Shown here: positions 1 through 7,442 of the stretch, in pieces
Layout: every line of letters begins with the position of its first letter
Numbering within the stretch: position 1 is the first letter of the stretch
From: Pseudomonadota bacterium
GTDB lineage: Bacteria; Pseudomonadota; Alphaproteobacteria; Rhizobiales; Hyphomicrobiaceae
Reading direction: 5' to 3'
Assembly: GCA_023428365.1 (NCBI GenBank)
Contig: JAEYYQ010000159.1
Location: forward strand, 1 to 15,260
Length of the DNA stretch: 15,260 bases
The notes under the pieces: model-generated
Databases searched by the model: none
Told to the model about the DNA's origin: nothing
Seen by the model: only the letters and a program-made list of their open reading frames with translations
Program-made: the position numbers and the translations under genes

Positions 1-321
1 CATTCCATTCCGGTTTTCTTTCGCAATCCGCAGGCACAGGCCCCGAAGGTATCCTGGAAGATTGCTCAAGCGAGCGGCGGCGGCCTGAGACTGGTCGGAC
101 AAAACACCGGCGGAACACGTCTCAGGCTTTCCGATCTATCGCTGCTGCAGGGCACTGCACCAGCCTACAGAAAGAATGGGTTGGTCGGCTATGTGCTCGC
201 CGGGGCGACGATGGAATGGCCGATCGCTCTGCGGCAGCGTCCGGCCGGGTCAACCCTTAAACTCAAGGCCGACAGCCAACTCGGCGCCGTCGATGAAAAC
301 GTGCCGCTCATCGGTCGTTGA
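1..321 (+). CDS. PapD-like periplasmic pilus chaperone, C-terminal part (5' truncated by window edge)
   Basis: An open frame runs from base 1 to a TGA at 319-321 and encodes the last 106 residues of a protein. Periplasmic chaperones of this family bind pilus subunits by donor-strand complementation and deliver them to the outer-membrane usher. The visible part starts with IPVFFRNP, which fits the conserved strand at the end of the first Ig-like domain (usually IPVFVRP). It continues with a second beta-rich domain containing GLRLVGQNTGG and GYVLAGATMEWPI, resembling the 'GYVLPG..R.W.L' motif of sigma/Csu-type chaperones. The usher gene begins inside its last 29 bases, so the two are probably translationally coupled. 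The start codon, signal peptide and most of domain 1 lie left of the window. Family membership is well supported by motif; the exact subtype is inferred from the spore-coat-U gene downstream. Confidence 0.82.
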   Translation, partial: HSIPVFFRNPQAQAPKVSWKIAQASGGGLRLVGQNTGGTRLRLSDLSLLQGTAPAYRKNGLVGYVLAGATMEWPIALRQRPAGSTLKLKADSQLGAVDENVPLIGR

Positions 322-2710
322 GCGATCTGCGGTTGCCGTGCTCGTGGCATTCTTTGCGATCACCACGGCGGCCGCCGAGCCCAAACGATCGATCCCTCGG
401 CCCACGGTTGGTGCGACCATGACGGAGGAGCGGAAGCTGTTTCTGGAGGTCGTTATCAATAGCTTCTCGACCCGGGTCATTGCCGCGTTCGTGGAAGCTC
501 CAAACGGTGGCCTCACAGCTAAAGCAGACGATCTCATAGCTGCCGGCCTTAAACCCAGTGATCAGGCGCGCGACGAGGCGGGGCGGATAGAGCTCGACAA
601 GCTGCCCGACGTTTCATATCGCGTTGATGAAAGCGCGCAGAAGCTCTTCGTGGAGACATCAGACGCGGCCCGTGTCCCACGCGTTGTCGATGCGCGTCGC
701 CGACGGCAAGCTGAAATTCCTGAGCCGCGCGCCGACTATGGTGCTGTCCTCAACTACACACTGTTTGCGGCCACGGGGGCACTGCAAGATCGCGAGTTCG
801 GTCGTCTGGATAGCTTTTCCGGATCATTCGACATGCGGATTTCTAGTCCGCACGGAACTTTGAGCCACTCGTTTGTCGCCGGCCGCGCGGGAGACTGGCT
901 GGATGACGTCGTTCGTCTGAGAACCGCCTGGGCCTATTCCGATCCTCTGCGCATGATCACCTATCGGGCCGGTGACATCATCAGCGGCGGATTTTCATGG
1001 ACCCGATCCGTCAATCTTGGCGGCGCGCAGATTCAGCGAAATTTCCAACTGCGGCCCGATCTCGTCACCACCCCACTGCCGACGTTTGCGGGCTCCGCCG
1101 CAGTCCCTTCGACAATTGAGGTCTACACTCAGAACGCGCGCTCATGGTCGGAAAACGTGGAGCCCGGCCCATTTGAGATTGTCAATTTGCCGGTCATCGG
1201 CCAGTCGGGTGAGACGCGCGTCGTTCTGAAGGATAGCCAGGGGCGCGAGACCGTTACGTCACTGCCATTCTTTTCGTCAGATAAATTGCTCCGTGAAGGA
1301 TTGCTCGATTTTTCTATGGAGGCCGGACTTCCTCGTCGCGGCATTGGCGTCGAGTCGATGGATTACGATGACAATCCCTTCGCGATCTTGAGCGCGCGAT
1401 ACGGCTTTTCGAACCGACTGACGCTTGAGGGACATGCCGAGGCGGCGACGAACCTTGCGAATGCCGGAGCAGGAGCCGTGTTCCTTCTCGGACATTACGG
1501 AACGGCATCGCTCGCCGCAGCCGGGAGCGTGCACGACGGTCGCGTGGGTGGTCTGGCGAGCGCCTCGGCGACGCTTCGATGGAACGACTGGTCACTCTAC
1601 GGCAGAATCCAGAGAACCTTTGGGGACTTCAACGATGCCGCCTCCGTCAGCGCGAGGTCCTATCGCGATGACGACACCGACAATCTGCGTATTGCAGCTT
1701 TTCCGACGGCAATCGATCAAATCTCGCTCGGCGTTCCTACGCCTTTCGAAGACGCCAACCTGCAACTATCTTACGCGCGCATTGATAGCGACATCTGGCG
1801 CAACAGCGAAATCATCAGCGCCAATTACGCGCAGGAAGTATGGCGCAATACGGTTTTTCGCGCCTCGCTTTTTCAAAACCTCACAGGCGACCGCAATCTC
1901 GGAATTTACGCAGGCGCCAGCATTTCCCTGGGAGACGGCATTTCAGCGAGCGCCGGATATGACCATCGAGCGGACGGCTCACGTTTCATGGCCGATGTCA
2001 TGAAAACGGAAAAACCGGAAAACGGCAGCGTCGGCTGGCGCGTCAGAGTGATGGAAAGAAACGATCCTGTGCGATCCGCTGGTATCAGCTACCGGGCACC
2101 GATTGCGCGGTTCGAGACGACGGTCACCCAATATGGCGACGAGGTTCGCGCCACCGCGTCGGCGGAAGGCGCACTTGTGCTCGCCGGCGGCGGGGTTTTT
2201 GCGACGCATCGCATTTACGATTCGTTCGCTGTCGTGGATGTCGGCGCACCGGATGTCGAAGTCAGTTATCAGAACCGCCCTGTCGGCGTTACCGATCGCT
2301 GGGGCCGCATTCTGGTGCCAAATCTGCACGCGTATGAGCCAAACGCGATCGCCATCGATCCGAGCAATCTCCCGGTCGATGCTCGCATTCCCTCGACTAA
2401 GGAAATTGTCGTCCCCGCCGACGGGGCTGGCGTGGTCGTGGATTTTGGTGTCCTGGAAGCAACGCGCGCTGCGCTGGTTGCCTTCGTCGATGCCAACGGT
2501 CAGCCGTTGAAGACGGGCGTGATTGGTCGGATTGAGGGCGCGAAAGAAGAGTTTGTCGTGGGATACGGCGGCGAGGCCTTTGTGGAGGATCTTACGCCGC
2601 GCAACGTCGTGACAATCGAATTGACGAATGGAAAAACCTGCCGCGCCGAATTCGGCTATCAAGTCGATCCAGGCGCGCAAGTTCGGATCGACGGAGTCGT
2701 CTGCCTATGA
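293..2710 (+). CDS. Outer-membrane pilus usher (FimD/PapC family, sigma/Csu-like)
   Basis: This 805-residue protein would form the outer-membrane pore through which chaperone-bound pilin subunits are assembled and exported. The ATG at 293 is chosen although the frame stays open further upstream: it is followed by a good signal peptide (hydrophobic segment about residues 12-28, likely cleavage after TTAAA), and it overlaps the chaperone end by 29 bases as is common in these operons. After an N-terminal chaperone-binding region (about 35-140) comes a long run of alternating beta strands typical of the 24-strand barrel and plug. The C-terminus has two small beta domains, the last ending in GVVCL with a pair of cysteines about 25 residues apart. 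About 800 residues is normal for the compact ushers of spore-coat-U pili. The stop codon overlaps the next start (ATGA). No frameshift or missing region is seen. Confidence 0.92.
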   Translation: MKTCRSSVVERSAVAVLVAFFAITTAAAEPKRSIPRPTVGATMTEERKLFLEVVINSFSTRVIAAFVEAPNGGLTAKADDLIAAGLKPSDQARDEAGRIELDKLPDVSYRVDESAQKLFVETSDAARVPRVVDARRRRQAEIPEPRADYGAVLNYTLFAATGALQDREFGRLDSFSGSFDMRISSPHGTLSHSFVAGRAGDWLDDVVRLRTAWAYSDPLRMITYRAGDIISGGFSWTRSVNLGGAQIQRNFQLRPDLVTTPLPTFAGSAAVPSTIEVYTQNARSWSENVEPGPFEIVNLPVIGQSGETRVVLKDSQGRETVTSLPFFSSDKLLREGLLDFSMEAGLPRRGIGVESMDYDDNPFAILSARYGFSNRLTLEGHAEAATNLANAGAGAVFLLGHYGTASLAAAGSVHDGRVGGLASASATLRWNDWSLYGRIQRTFGDFNDAASVSARSYRDDDTDNLRIAAFPTAIDQISLGVPTPFEDANLQLSYARIDSDIWRNSEIISANYAQEVWRNTVFRASLFQNLTGDRNLGIYAGASISLGDGISASAGYDHRADGSRFMADVMKTEKPENGSVGWRVRVMERNDPVRSAGISYRAPIARFETTVTQYGDEVRATASAEGALVLAGGGVFATHRIYDSFAVVDVGAPDVEVSYQNRPVGVTDRWGRILVPNLHAYEPNAIAIDPSNLPVDARIPSTKEIVVPADGAGVVVDFGVLEATRAALVAFVDANGQPLKTGVIGRIEGAKEEFVVGYGGEAFVEDLTPRNVVTIELTNGKTCRAEFGYQVDPGAQVRIDGVVCL

Positions 2711-3663
2711 GCGTTCAGCATCGACGTTCCATCCGGATAGCGGTCTTTGCGGCAGCCATGTTCGGCGCGGAGGCCGCTGCGGCTCAAAATTGTTCGGTCC
2801 AGATATCAGACATGAAATTTGGCTCGGCTGTCGATACGCTTTCTGGCGCGCCAACAGATACGACTGCCGCACTCACCTACAATTGCAGCGGCGGAAATCC
2901 GGGAGATCGGCTGCTCTTATGCGTGCATCTTGGCGATGGCAGCGTACCGGCTTCGGGCGGATACCGGCGAATGATGAGTGCGAACAGCTATTTGAACTAC
3001 CAGCTTTATCAGACTTCCGACCGAACCTCCGTGTGGGGAAGCGTAACCAATGGCAACCCGCCACTACCAATTGCCGCCATTATCGAAAACAGCGGATCGG
3101 CATCGGGGCAGATTAGGATCTTCGGGCGTTTGATCGGCGGTCAGTCAGCAGCCGAGGCGGCGACTTATCTATCTAGCTTCTCGGGCGCTCATGCCGATGC
3201 CCGGTATCGCGTGACGGACGACAGCGATTGCGCGAGCTTGGCCGGCATGCCATCCGCAGCAGTGAGCTTTAACGTCGAAGCTGTCGTCGCAAAGGATTGC
3301 ATCGTCGCGACACACCCCGTGAGTTTCGGCTCGCACGGCACCCTGCAACGCAATGTCGATGCGACAGGAACAGTATCCGTGATGTGCACACCCGCGACCG
3401 GTTACGCGATCAGGTTGAACGGCGGCAACACCGACGCTGCACCAACCGCGCGCAAGATGTCCAAGGGCTCGGAAACCGTCACATACGGGCTTTACCGAAA
3501 CAGCGGCCGCGATCAACCCTGGGGCGATACCGAAGAAACGTTGGCAACCAGCACCAGCAATGGATCCCATCAAACGCACATTGTCTATGGTCGCGTCCCT
3601 CCGCAACCGACGCCGTCGGCGGGGACGTATACCGATACCGTCGTGGTCACCGTGGACTATTGA
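2707..3663 (+). CDS. Spore-coat-U domain pilus protein, two domains, probable tip adhesin (CsuE-like)
   Basis: A 318-residue secreted protein whose ATG overlaps the usher TGA by 4 bases. A signal peptide ends near AEAAAA/QNC (cleavage after about residue 26). Two similar beta domains follow: residues 27 to about 190 (Cys29, 60, 72, 175) and about 191-318 (Cys198, 227). Each opens with a 'C.V....V.FG' strand (NCSVQISDMKFG and KDCIVATHPVSFG), as spore-coat-U (SCPU) domains do. The second ends in GTYTDTVVVTVDY, the usual C-terminal strand. In Csu-type pili the single-domain SCPU proteins build the rod and a two-domain member (CsuE) sits at the tip, so length and last place in the operon suggest an adhesin. 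The tip role is inferred; the family is confident. Surface attachment or biofilm formation is the likely biological role. Confidence 0.9.
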   Translation: MSVQHRRSIRIAVFAAAMFGAEAAAAQNCSVQISDMKFGSAVDTLSGAPTDTTAALTYNCSGGNPGDRLLLCVHLGDGSVPASGGYRRMMSANSYLNYQLYQTSDRTSVWGSVTNGNPPLPIAAIIENSGSASGQIRIFGRLIGGQSAAEAATYLSSFSGAHADARYRVTDDSDCASLAGMPSAAVSFNVEAVVAKDCIVATHPVSFGSHGTLQRNVDATGTVSVMCTPATGYAIRLNGGNTDAAPTARKMSKGSETVTYGLYRNSGRDQPWGDTEETLATSTSNGSHQTHIVYGRVPPQPTPSAGTYTDTVVVTVDY

Positions 3664-3682
3664 TCATCAGCGTTTTGATCGA

Positions 3683-3704
3683 CGCAGGCGCGCTATGGCC
3701 TGCG
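3683..3704 (+). terminator. Weak stem-loop after the pilus operon
   Basis: CGCAGGC (3683-3689) pairs perfectly with GCCTGCG (3698-3704) across an 8-base loop, 20 bases after the stop of the spore-coat-U gene. No T-run follows, so it is not a classical intrinsic terminator; it could be a 3'-end stabilising hairpin or part of a Rho-dependent end. The rest of the 181-base gap to the next gene shows nothing else convincing. Confidence 0.3.
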
Positions 3705-3844
3705 CGCAGCCTCCGATACCCGCCCCTGTAAGCGCAGTCTTCACCAAAAGGCAAAACCGGTCTTTATTGCTGCTTACCGCGCACCCATCTTAAAGTCGCG
3801 CAGCTGTTGCTTGGGACAGGTGCGCCACAAGCTGGAGGCCTTTT

Positions 3845-4366
3845 ATGTCCGTATCGCGCACCGACGAACGCAGCATTCTGACCAAAGACCAATTCAACCT
3901 CGTCAGCGGCTCGCACCACCCGGCAATTTACGAAGCCGATGCGCAGACACTGCGAGACTTGCGACGTCAGCTTCGCGATCAGCACGCCAAGGTGAAAACT
4001 CAAGTGCGCCAGCGACAGCGCGAGACACGTGGCAAAAGCGAGCCGCGCGGCAAGAGCTTTCCGGGGAATACCGAACAACCGCTCAAGCAAAAACAGATCA
4101 TTGCCGGTGCTTTGAAGCGGGTAAACAAGGAGCTGGAGCGTTTGCGGATCCTTGAGGCGCGCACGGCTCATGTCGAGGCAGCTCATCGCGCGCTGGCAGC
4201 CCATCGCACCTCCAAGTTCGAAAGACCAACTGCCGGGAAGACGGCGAACGAAGGAATGCAGCCTCAGTCGAGCGTGCGGCGTCGGAAGATCATTCCCGGC
4301 AGCCAGATCGGCAGCGTGTCGCAGGCCACGAAGGTCTCGCAGGCGATCCGGGACAACCGCGGTTAA
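3845..4366 (+). CDS. Basic helical protein of unknown function (173 aa)
   Basis: I do not recognise a named family. The ATG at 3845 has a good Shine-Dalgarno (GGAGG about 8 bases upstream), and an intrinsic terminator follows 8 bases after the stop, so this is a real monocistronic gene. The protein has no signal peptide or membrane segment. It is rich in Arg, Lys, Gln and Ala, with a predicted helical, possibly coiled-coil stretch at about 33-60 (LRDLRRQLRDQHAKVKTQV) and another at about 75-120 (LKRVNKELERLRILEARTAH). The C-terminal 50 residues are Ser/Arg/Lys-rich and look flexible. The strong positive charge would suit nucleic-acid or acidic-protein binding, but that is only a guess. Confidence 0.75.
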   Translation: MSVSRTDERSILTKDQFNLVSGSHHPAIYEADAQTLRDLRRQLRDQHAKVKTQVRQRQRETRGKSEPRGKSFPGNTEQPLKQKQIIAGALKRVNKELERLRILEARTAHVEAAHRALAAHRTSKFERPTAGKTANEGMQPQSSVRRRKIIPGSQIGSVSQATKVSQAIRDNRG

Positions 4367-4374
4367 GAGCTTTT

Positions 4375-4425
4375 AAGCCGCCACCTGACGTCCGAGTGAT
4401 TTCGGGTGGCGGCTTCACCTTTTCC
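4375..4425 (+). terminator. Intrinsic terminator after the 173-aa gene
   Basis: AAGCCGCCACC (4375-4385) is perfectly complementary to GGTGGCGGCTT (4405-4415), an 11-bp GC-rich stem with a 19-base loop. A T-rich tail (CACCTTTTCC) follows. It lies 8 bases past the stop codon ending at 4366, so it ends the 173-aa gene transcript and isolates it from the membrane-protein gene downstream. Confidence 0.8.
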
Positions 4426-4522
4426 TTCGACCGCTGACGCCGCGTCCGACCAAGTTTTGTTAAGCATATTCCGCTTATCCTGCCTGGCTATTTCACACGT
4501 CGACCAGTCCGGATGAGACACG

Positions 4523-4987
4523 ATGTTTCCTGCCGCGCTCGCACTGCTTCTGTTCGTATTTCCAATCACCAACCTGACAATGGATGCGCTGGTGTTCAAT
4601 GCCGGCGCATCCAGCCTCATGGACCTGGTCGGCAAATGGTTCACATTCTGGGCTGTCGGCGTTCGGCTCTTCGTGGCCGGCATCATGCAGGTTGCGCGTC
4701 CGCAATTCACCGCGCAAACCATTTTCGGAATCAAGGGGATGTCTGCAAATCCCGTCGTCCGTGAAGTCGGCTTCGGCAATCTCTCCTTTGGCACACTGGG
4801 GATTTGCAGTCTGACCATGTCGAACTGGATTATCCCCGCGGCGCTAGCGGGCGGCCTGTATTACGGACTTGCAGCCGTAGGTCATATGCTACGGGGACGC
4901 AAAAACGAGCACGGCCAATTGGCTCTGATGACGGATCTCTTCGTTTTCGCTGTGCTCGCAACATTCATTACCAGCAAGTTGCTGTGA
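4523..4987 (+). CDS. Integral membrane protein, DUF6790-like (154 aa)
   Basis: A small polytopic inner-membrane protein of unknown function. Hydrophobic segments are visible at about residues 3-20, 37-57, 84-122 (probably two passes broken near SNW) and 131-152. The loop FGIKGMSANPVVREVGFGNLSFG between the second and third segments looks like the conserved signature of the family I know as DUF6790; that assignment is from memory of the pattern. The ATG at 4523 has only a weak purine-rich stretch (GGATGAGAC) upstream. The gene stands alone: a terminator precedes it and about 200 bases separate it from the next small gene. No substrate or partner can be read from the sequence. Confidence 0.75.
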   Translation: MFPAALALLLFVFPITNLTMDALVFNAGASSLMDLVGKWFTFWAVGVRLFVAGIMQVARPQFTAQTIFGIKGMSANPVVREVGFGNLSFGTLGICSLTMSNWIIPAALAGGLYYGLAAVGHMLRGRKNEHGQLALMTDLFVFAVLATFITSKLL

Positions 4988-5040
4988 CAGCTCATCTGGC
5001 TGCGAATCCACCAAAAAATCATCGATCGAGACGCACTGTC

Positions 5041-5058
5041 CCGAAAACAGATTTTCGG
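5041..5058. repeat. Perfect 7-bp inverted repeat
   Basis: CCGAAAA (5041-5047) and TTTTCGG (5052-5058) form a perfect hairpin with a 4-base loop about 55 bases after the DUF6790-like gene. No T-run follows on the plus strand. It could be a weak terminator, a fragment of a dispersed intergenic repeat, or an operator next to the possible stress promoter that begins at its right edge. Confidence 0.4.
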
Positions 5059-5081
5059 AACGCATCACGCGCATCCTAGTT
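5057..5081 (+). promoter_or_regulatory. Near-consensus EcfG-type promoter (AGTT instead of CGTT)
   Basis: GGAAC (5057-5061) is followed after exactly 16 bases by AGTT (5078-5081). The EcfG consensus of alphaproteobacteria is GGAAC-N16/17-CGTT, so this has one mismatch. It lies about 115 bases before the 45-aa membrane-peptide gene. It is weaker evidence than the exact match at 5508. Confidence 0.3.
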
Positions 5082-5195
5082 ACCAATCGGTTGACAGACG
5101 TCAGCTGGTTGCTCAGTGATCAGGCGCGGATTGATTAACGAACCGCTCATTGGTGACAGCGTCGACAGCAGGCAACAACAAACCCTGAGGCCAAG

Positions 5196-5333
5196 ATGGA
5201 TCCGAACAAGATCGTGTTCATCGGCGTTCTTTTTGTAGTGACTGTACTCGGTGCCTACGCATATTTCACGTCCTCCGACGACTTCATGACAGTCAATCGG
5301 CCAAGGCAAACCGTTCTCGCCAACCCATATTAG
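5196..5333 (+). CDS. Small single-pass membrane peptide (45 aa)
   Basis: ATG at 5196 to TAG at 5331-5333 encodes 45 residues starting MDPNKIVFIG. One hydrophobic helix (about residues 6-24, IVFIGVLFVVTVLGAYAYF) is followed by a polar tail of about 20 residues ending ANPY. The short cytoplasmic N-terminus with one Lys and the single helix are typical of real small membrane proteins. A modest Shine-Dalgarno (CTGAGG, 5-6 bases before ATG) is present. I recognise no family. It could be a regulator or subunit of a membrane complex, possibly stress-induced given the EcfG-like sequence upstream. No overlapping longer gene competes for this stretch. Confidence 0.5.
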   Translation: MDPNKIVFIGVLFVVTVLGAYAYFTSSDDFMTVNRPRQTVLANPY

Positions 5334-5507
5334 CGCATTCACACCCTCGCATTGCAGTCCCGATGGAGATAATCCGTTATCTGCGGGGCGGAGATCGCGG
5401 AGCACATCCGACCACAACGTTTTACATTTGTTTGCCTTATCTATTTACCGAGCGCTGCTGCTTCGCTTGGCAGACGGCTGCTCGTAATGACAATTGCTCA
5501 AATAATT

Positions 5508-5532
5508 GGAACACGGACCGGGGCAGCGCGTT
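5508..5532 (+). promoter_or_regulatory. EcfG (general stress response sigma) promoter
   Basis: GGAAC (5508-5512), a 16-base spacer, then CGTT (5529-5532): an exact match to the consensus recognised by EcfG, the extracytoplasmic-function sigma factor released by the PhyR/NepR partner switch in alphaproteobacteria. It lies about 98 bases before the ATG of the Tyr-rich secreted protein on the same strand, leaving a leader of about 90 bases. The rest of the roughly 300-base gap (5334-5629) shows no other feature I can support. Confidence 0.7.
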
Positions 5533-5629
5533 AAGCGGCCAGCCGGCAACGGATACGCGACACATTCGTCTCTGTCCGTAGTCAATCGAGTTATGGCGTC
5601 CACGCCGGGTTGTGCACTGGAGATCGTGA

Positions 5630-5935
5630 ATGCGTACACCCTTGATTGCGGCGTTAGCCGCGTTGCCCGTGCTGACATTCGGCACCATCCAAGCGCATGC
5701 GGGAGGCTGGGATAGAGATTGCGATTGCAATAGGCGCTATTACGCACCCGCGTACACATATTATCAGGCTCCCCCAGCTTACACGTATTACCAGCCGCCA
5801 CGCGTCGTCGTGGCCGCACCACCGTCAGTCGTCTTCTACGCGCCGCGCGTCTATGCCGGTCCGCGATATTATTCCGACTGGGGTTGGCGCGGCTGGCGGG
5901 GGGATCGCCGCTGGGGTTGGGACCGCCGCTGGTAA
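5630..5935 (+). CDS. Secreted Tyr/Pro/Trp-rich small protein (101 aa)
   Basis: A Sec signal peptide (residues 1-24, ending TIQAHA) precedes a 77-residue mature part of unusual composition. It has two cysteines (31, 33), 12 tyrosines, a duplicated AYTYYQ.PP block (41-57), and a C-terminal tail rich in Trp, Arg and Gly (DWGWRGWRGDRRWGWDRRW). A GGAG sits about 8-10 bases before the ATG. I recognise no enzymatic domain. Similar low-complexity YYAP/GW-rich exported proteins are common in Bradyrhizobium-type genomes and are usually called hypothetical. An exact EcfG promoter upstream implies induction in stress or stationary phase. The gene is convergent with the type I secretion operon. A structural envelope protein or an oxidation target is possible but not shown. 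Confidence 0.72.
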   Translation: MRTPLIAALAALPVLTFGTIQAHAGGWDRDCDCNRRYYAPAYTYYQAPPAYTYYQPPRVVVAAPPSVVFYAPRVYAGPRYYSDWGWRGWRGDRRWGWDRRW

Positions 5936-5969
5936 TCTGAGCGACGTCCGCCCAGCACGCCACATCGCA

Positions 5970-6015
5970 AATGATGCGGTATCCAATCGCATCATTCGCT
6001 GGCATTTGTTTTCAT
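5970..6015 (+). terminator. Stem-loop with T-rich tail after the Tyr-rich gene
   Basis: AATGATGCG (5970-5978) is perfectly complementary to CGCATCATT (5988-5996), a 9-bp stem with a 9-base loop. It is followed after a few bases by TTTGTTTTC. It lies about 35 bases past the stop of the 101-aa gene and would also meet leftward transcripts from the opposite strand. A smaller stem-loop (AGAGC/GCTCT, 6068-6081, with a UACG loop on the minus strand) lies just past the stop of the adaptor gene and may serve that operon. Confidence 0.55.
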
Positions 6016-6089
6016 CACGAATGTCGCGAGATGCGCCGTGCGGCGTGACCGAGCCTCAATCTTCTGTAGAGCCGTAGCTCTGACGCTCA

Positions 6090-7442
6090 TCAGCTTTCAC
6101 GCCATGCCCGGTGAAAACTCTCGATCAACGGCCGTGTCAGGTAGTCCAGCGGTGTTCGCTGTCCCGTCTTGATCATGACGTCACATGGCATTCCGGGCTG
6201 AAGCTTGGGAATTCCCAAGCGCTGCAGCTCCACGACCTTGACCTCGACATGCGCCAAATAATAGGGATGGGCACTGTCGCGCGGATCGGCAAACGTGTCC
6301 GCTGACACAAATGACAAATGCCCATTCACGGTCGGGACGATGCGCTGATTGAAAGCGCTGAAACGCACTTCCGTTTCCTGACCAACGACCACGACGTCGA
6401 CATCCTGCGGCCGCAACCGCACCTCGATGATCAGTTCATCATCGTCCGGAACAATTTCAAGCAACGTCTCTCCAGGGCGTGCGACACCTCCGATCGTGTG
6501 AACCTGCGAGCCGAAAACCGTGCCTCGCGATTGCGCACGCAAAACCAGTCTATCGATTTCTGACAGGCTGCTGAGATACTGCTCACGCTGCTCCAAAACT
6601 TTGGCCTGCGTCGCTTTCAGCTCCGATGCGACTTCGGTCATCAGCTTGTTTCTGGTTTGTGCAATCGTCAGCTCGGTTTCACCAATCTCTTTTTCCGCCG
6701 AAGCGATATCCGAGGCGCGACGGCCAAGACTGCCTTCGAGTTGGAATACTTCGCGGCGCGCGGCCAGAACGCGGGTCCGCGTCGTATGCTGGCGACGGAA
6801 CAAATCCTCCAATGTGAGCAGCTCCTCTTTTGCCATGACGAGCTGCTGCTCAGCGGCCGCACGCTCCGCCTTGAAACCGACAATCCCCTCGCGCAAACGA
6901 TCGATGCGACTGTTCAGGATTTCGGCCTGCCCGAGATGCTCTTGCTTTCGCGTCTCGAAAATCTGGTTCTGACTTTGCACCATTCCAGCAATTTCTGGAT
7001 CGCGCGCGACTTCCGTCATCAACTCATCGGGAAACGTCACGACCGAACGTCCATCGCGCTCGGCTGCCAGCCTCGCCTCCGCGGCAAGGGACGACATATA
7101 TCCGGAGCGGATAATAGCGAATCTCGTGCGGACACGCGTGGGATCGAATTCGATCAGCACATCGCCCGCATGCACCGTATCGCCATCCCGCACCGCAATT
7201 TTCTGAATAATACCGCCTTCGAGATGCTGAATAACTTTCCGCTTGCTGGCGACTGCCACCTTCCCATGAGCTACGACGGCACTATCAATACGAACCGTGG
7301 CGGCCCACGCGCCGAGCCCACCTACAGCAACGACCAGCATGATGATCCCAAAGAGCGTCCAGCCAATGTTGCTGGTGGGCATACTGACCGGAGGCAATTC
7401 GTTTCCGAGATCCGGCCTGTCGGGGAACGGCGTGTCAGCCAT
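6090..7442 (-). CDS. HlyD-family type I secretion periplasmic adaptor (membrane fusion protein)
   Basis: This 450-residue protein would link the ABC exporter in the inner membrane to a TolC-type outer-membrane channel. It has a short cytoplasmic N-terminus, one transmembrane helix (about 28-48), a biotinyl-lipoyl-like half motif KRKVIQHLEGGIIQKIAV with DGDTVHAGDVLIEFDPT (about 67-102), a long helical hairpin rich in Glu, Arg and Gln (about 150-290), the second half motif (VFGSQVHTIGGVARPGETLLEIVP), and a beta-barrel C-terminal part ending after PGMPCDVMIKTGQRTPLDYLTRPL. Length and motifs are standard for the PrtE/AprE/HlyD group. Its ATG overlaps the stop of the exporter gene by 8 bases, which implies translational coupling. 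It is the last gene of the leftward operon whose first gene encodes the probable cargo. Confidence 0.95.
   Translation of the reverse strand: MADTPFPDRPDLGNELPPVSMPTSNIGWTLFGIIMLVVAVGGLGAWAATVRIDSAVVAHGKVAVASKRKVIQHLEGGIIQKIAVRDGDTVHAGDVLIEFDPTRVRTRFAIIRSGYMSSLAAEARLAAERDGRSVVTFPDELMTEVARDPEIAGMVQSQNQIFETRKQEHLGQAEILNSRIDRLREGIVGFKAERAAAEQQLVMAKEELLTLEDLFRRQHTTRTRVLAARREVFQLEGSLGRRASDIASAEKEIGETELTIAQTRNKLMTEVASELKATQAKVLEQREQYLSSLSEIDRLVLRAQSRGTVFGSQVHTIGGVARPGETLLEIVPDDDELIIEVRLRPQDVDVVVVGQETEVRFSAFNQRIVPTVNGHLSFVSADTFADPRDSAHPYYLAHVEVKVVELQRLGIPKLQPGMPCDVMIKTGQRTPLDYLTRPLIESFHRAWRES

Noticed and set aside
176..292. Upstream extension of the usher to base 176
   Set aside because: It would overlap the chaperone by 146 bases and put about 39 residues before an obvious signal peptide; ATG 293 is the better start.
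1979..2680. 233-aa minus-strand frame
   Set aside because: Antisense to the usher C-terminal half; no recognisable family and no start signals.
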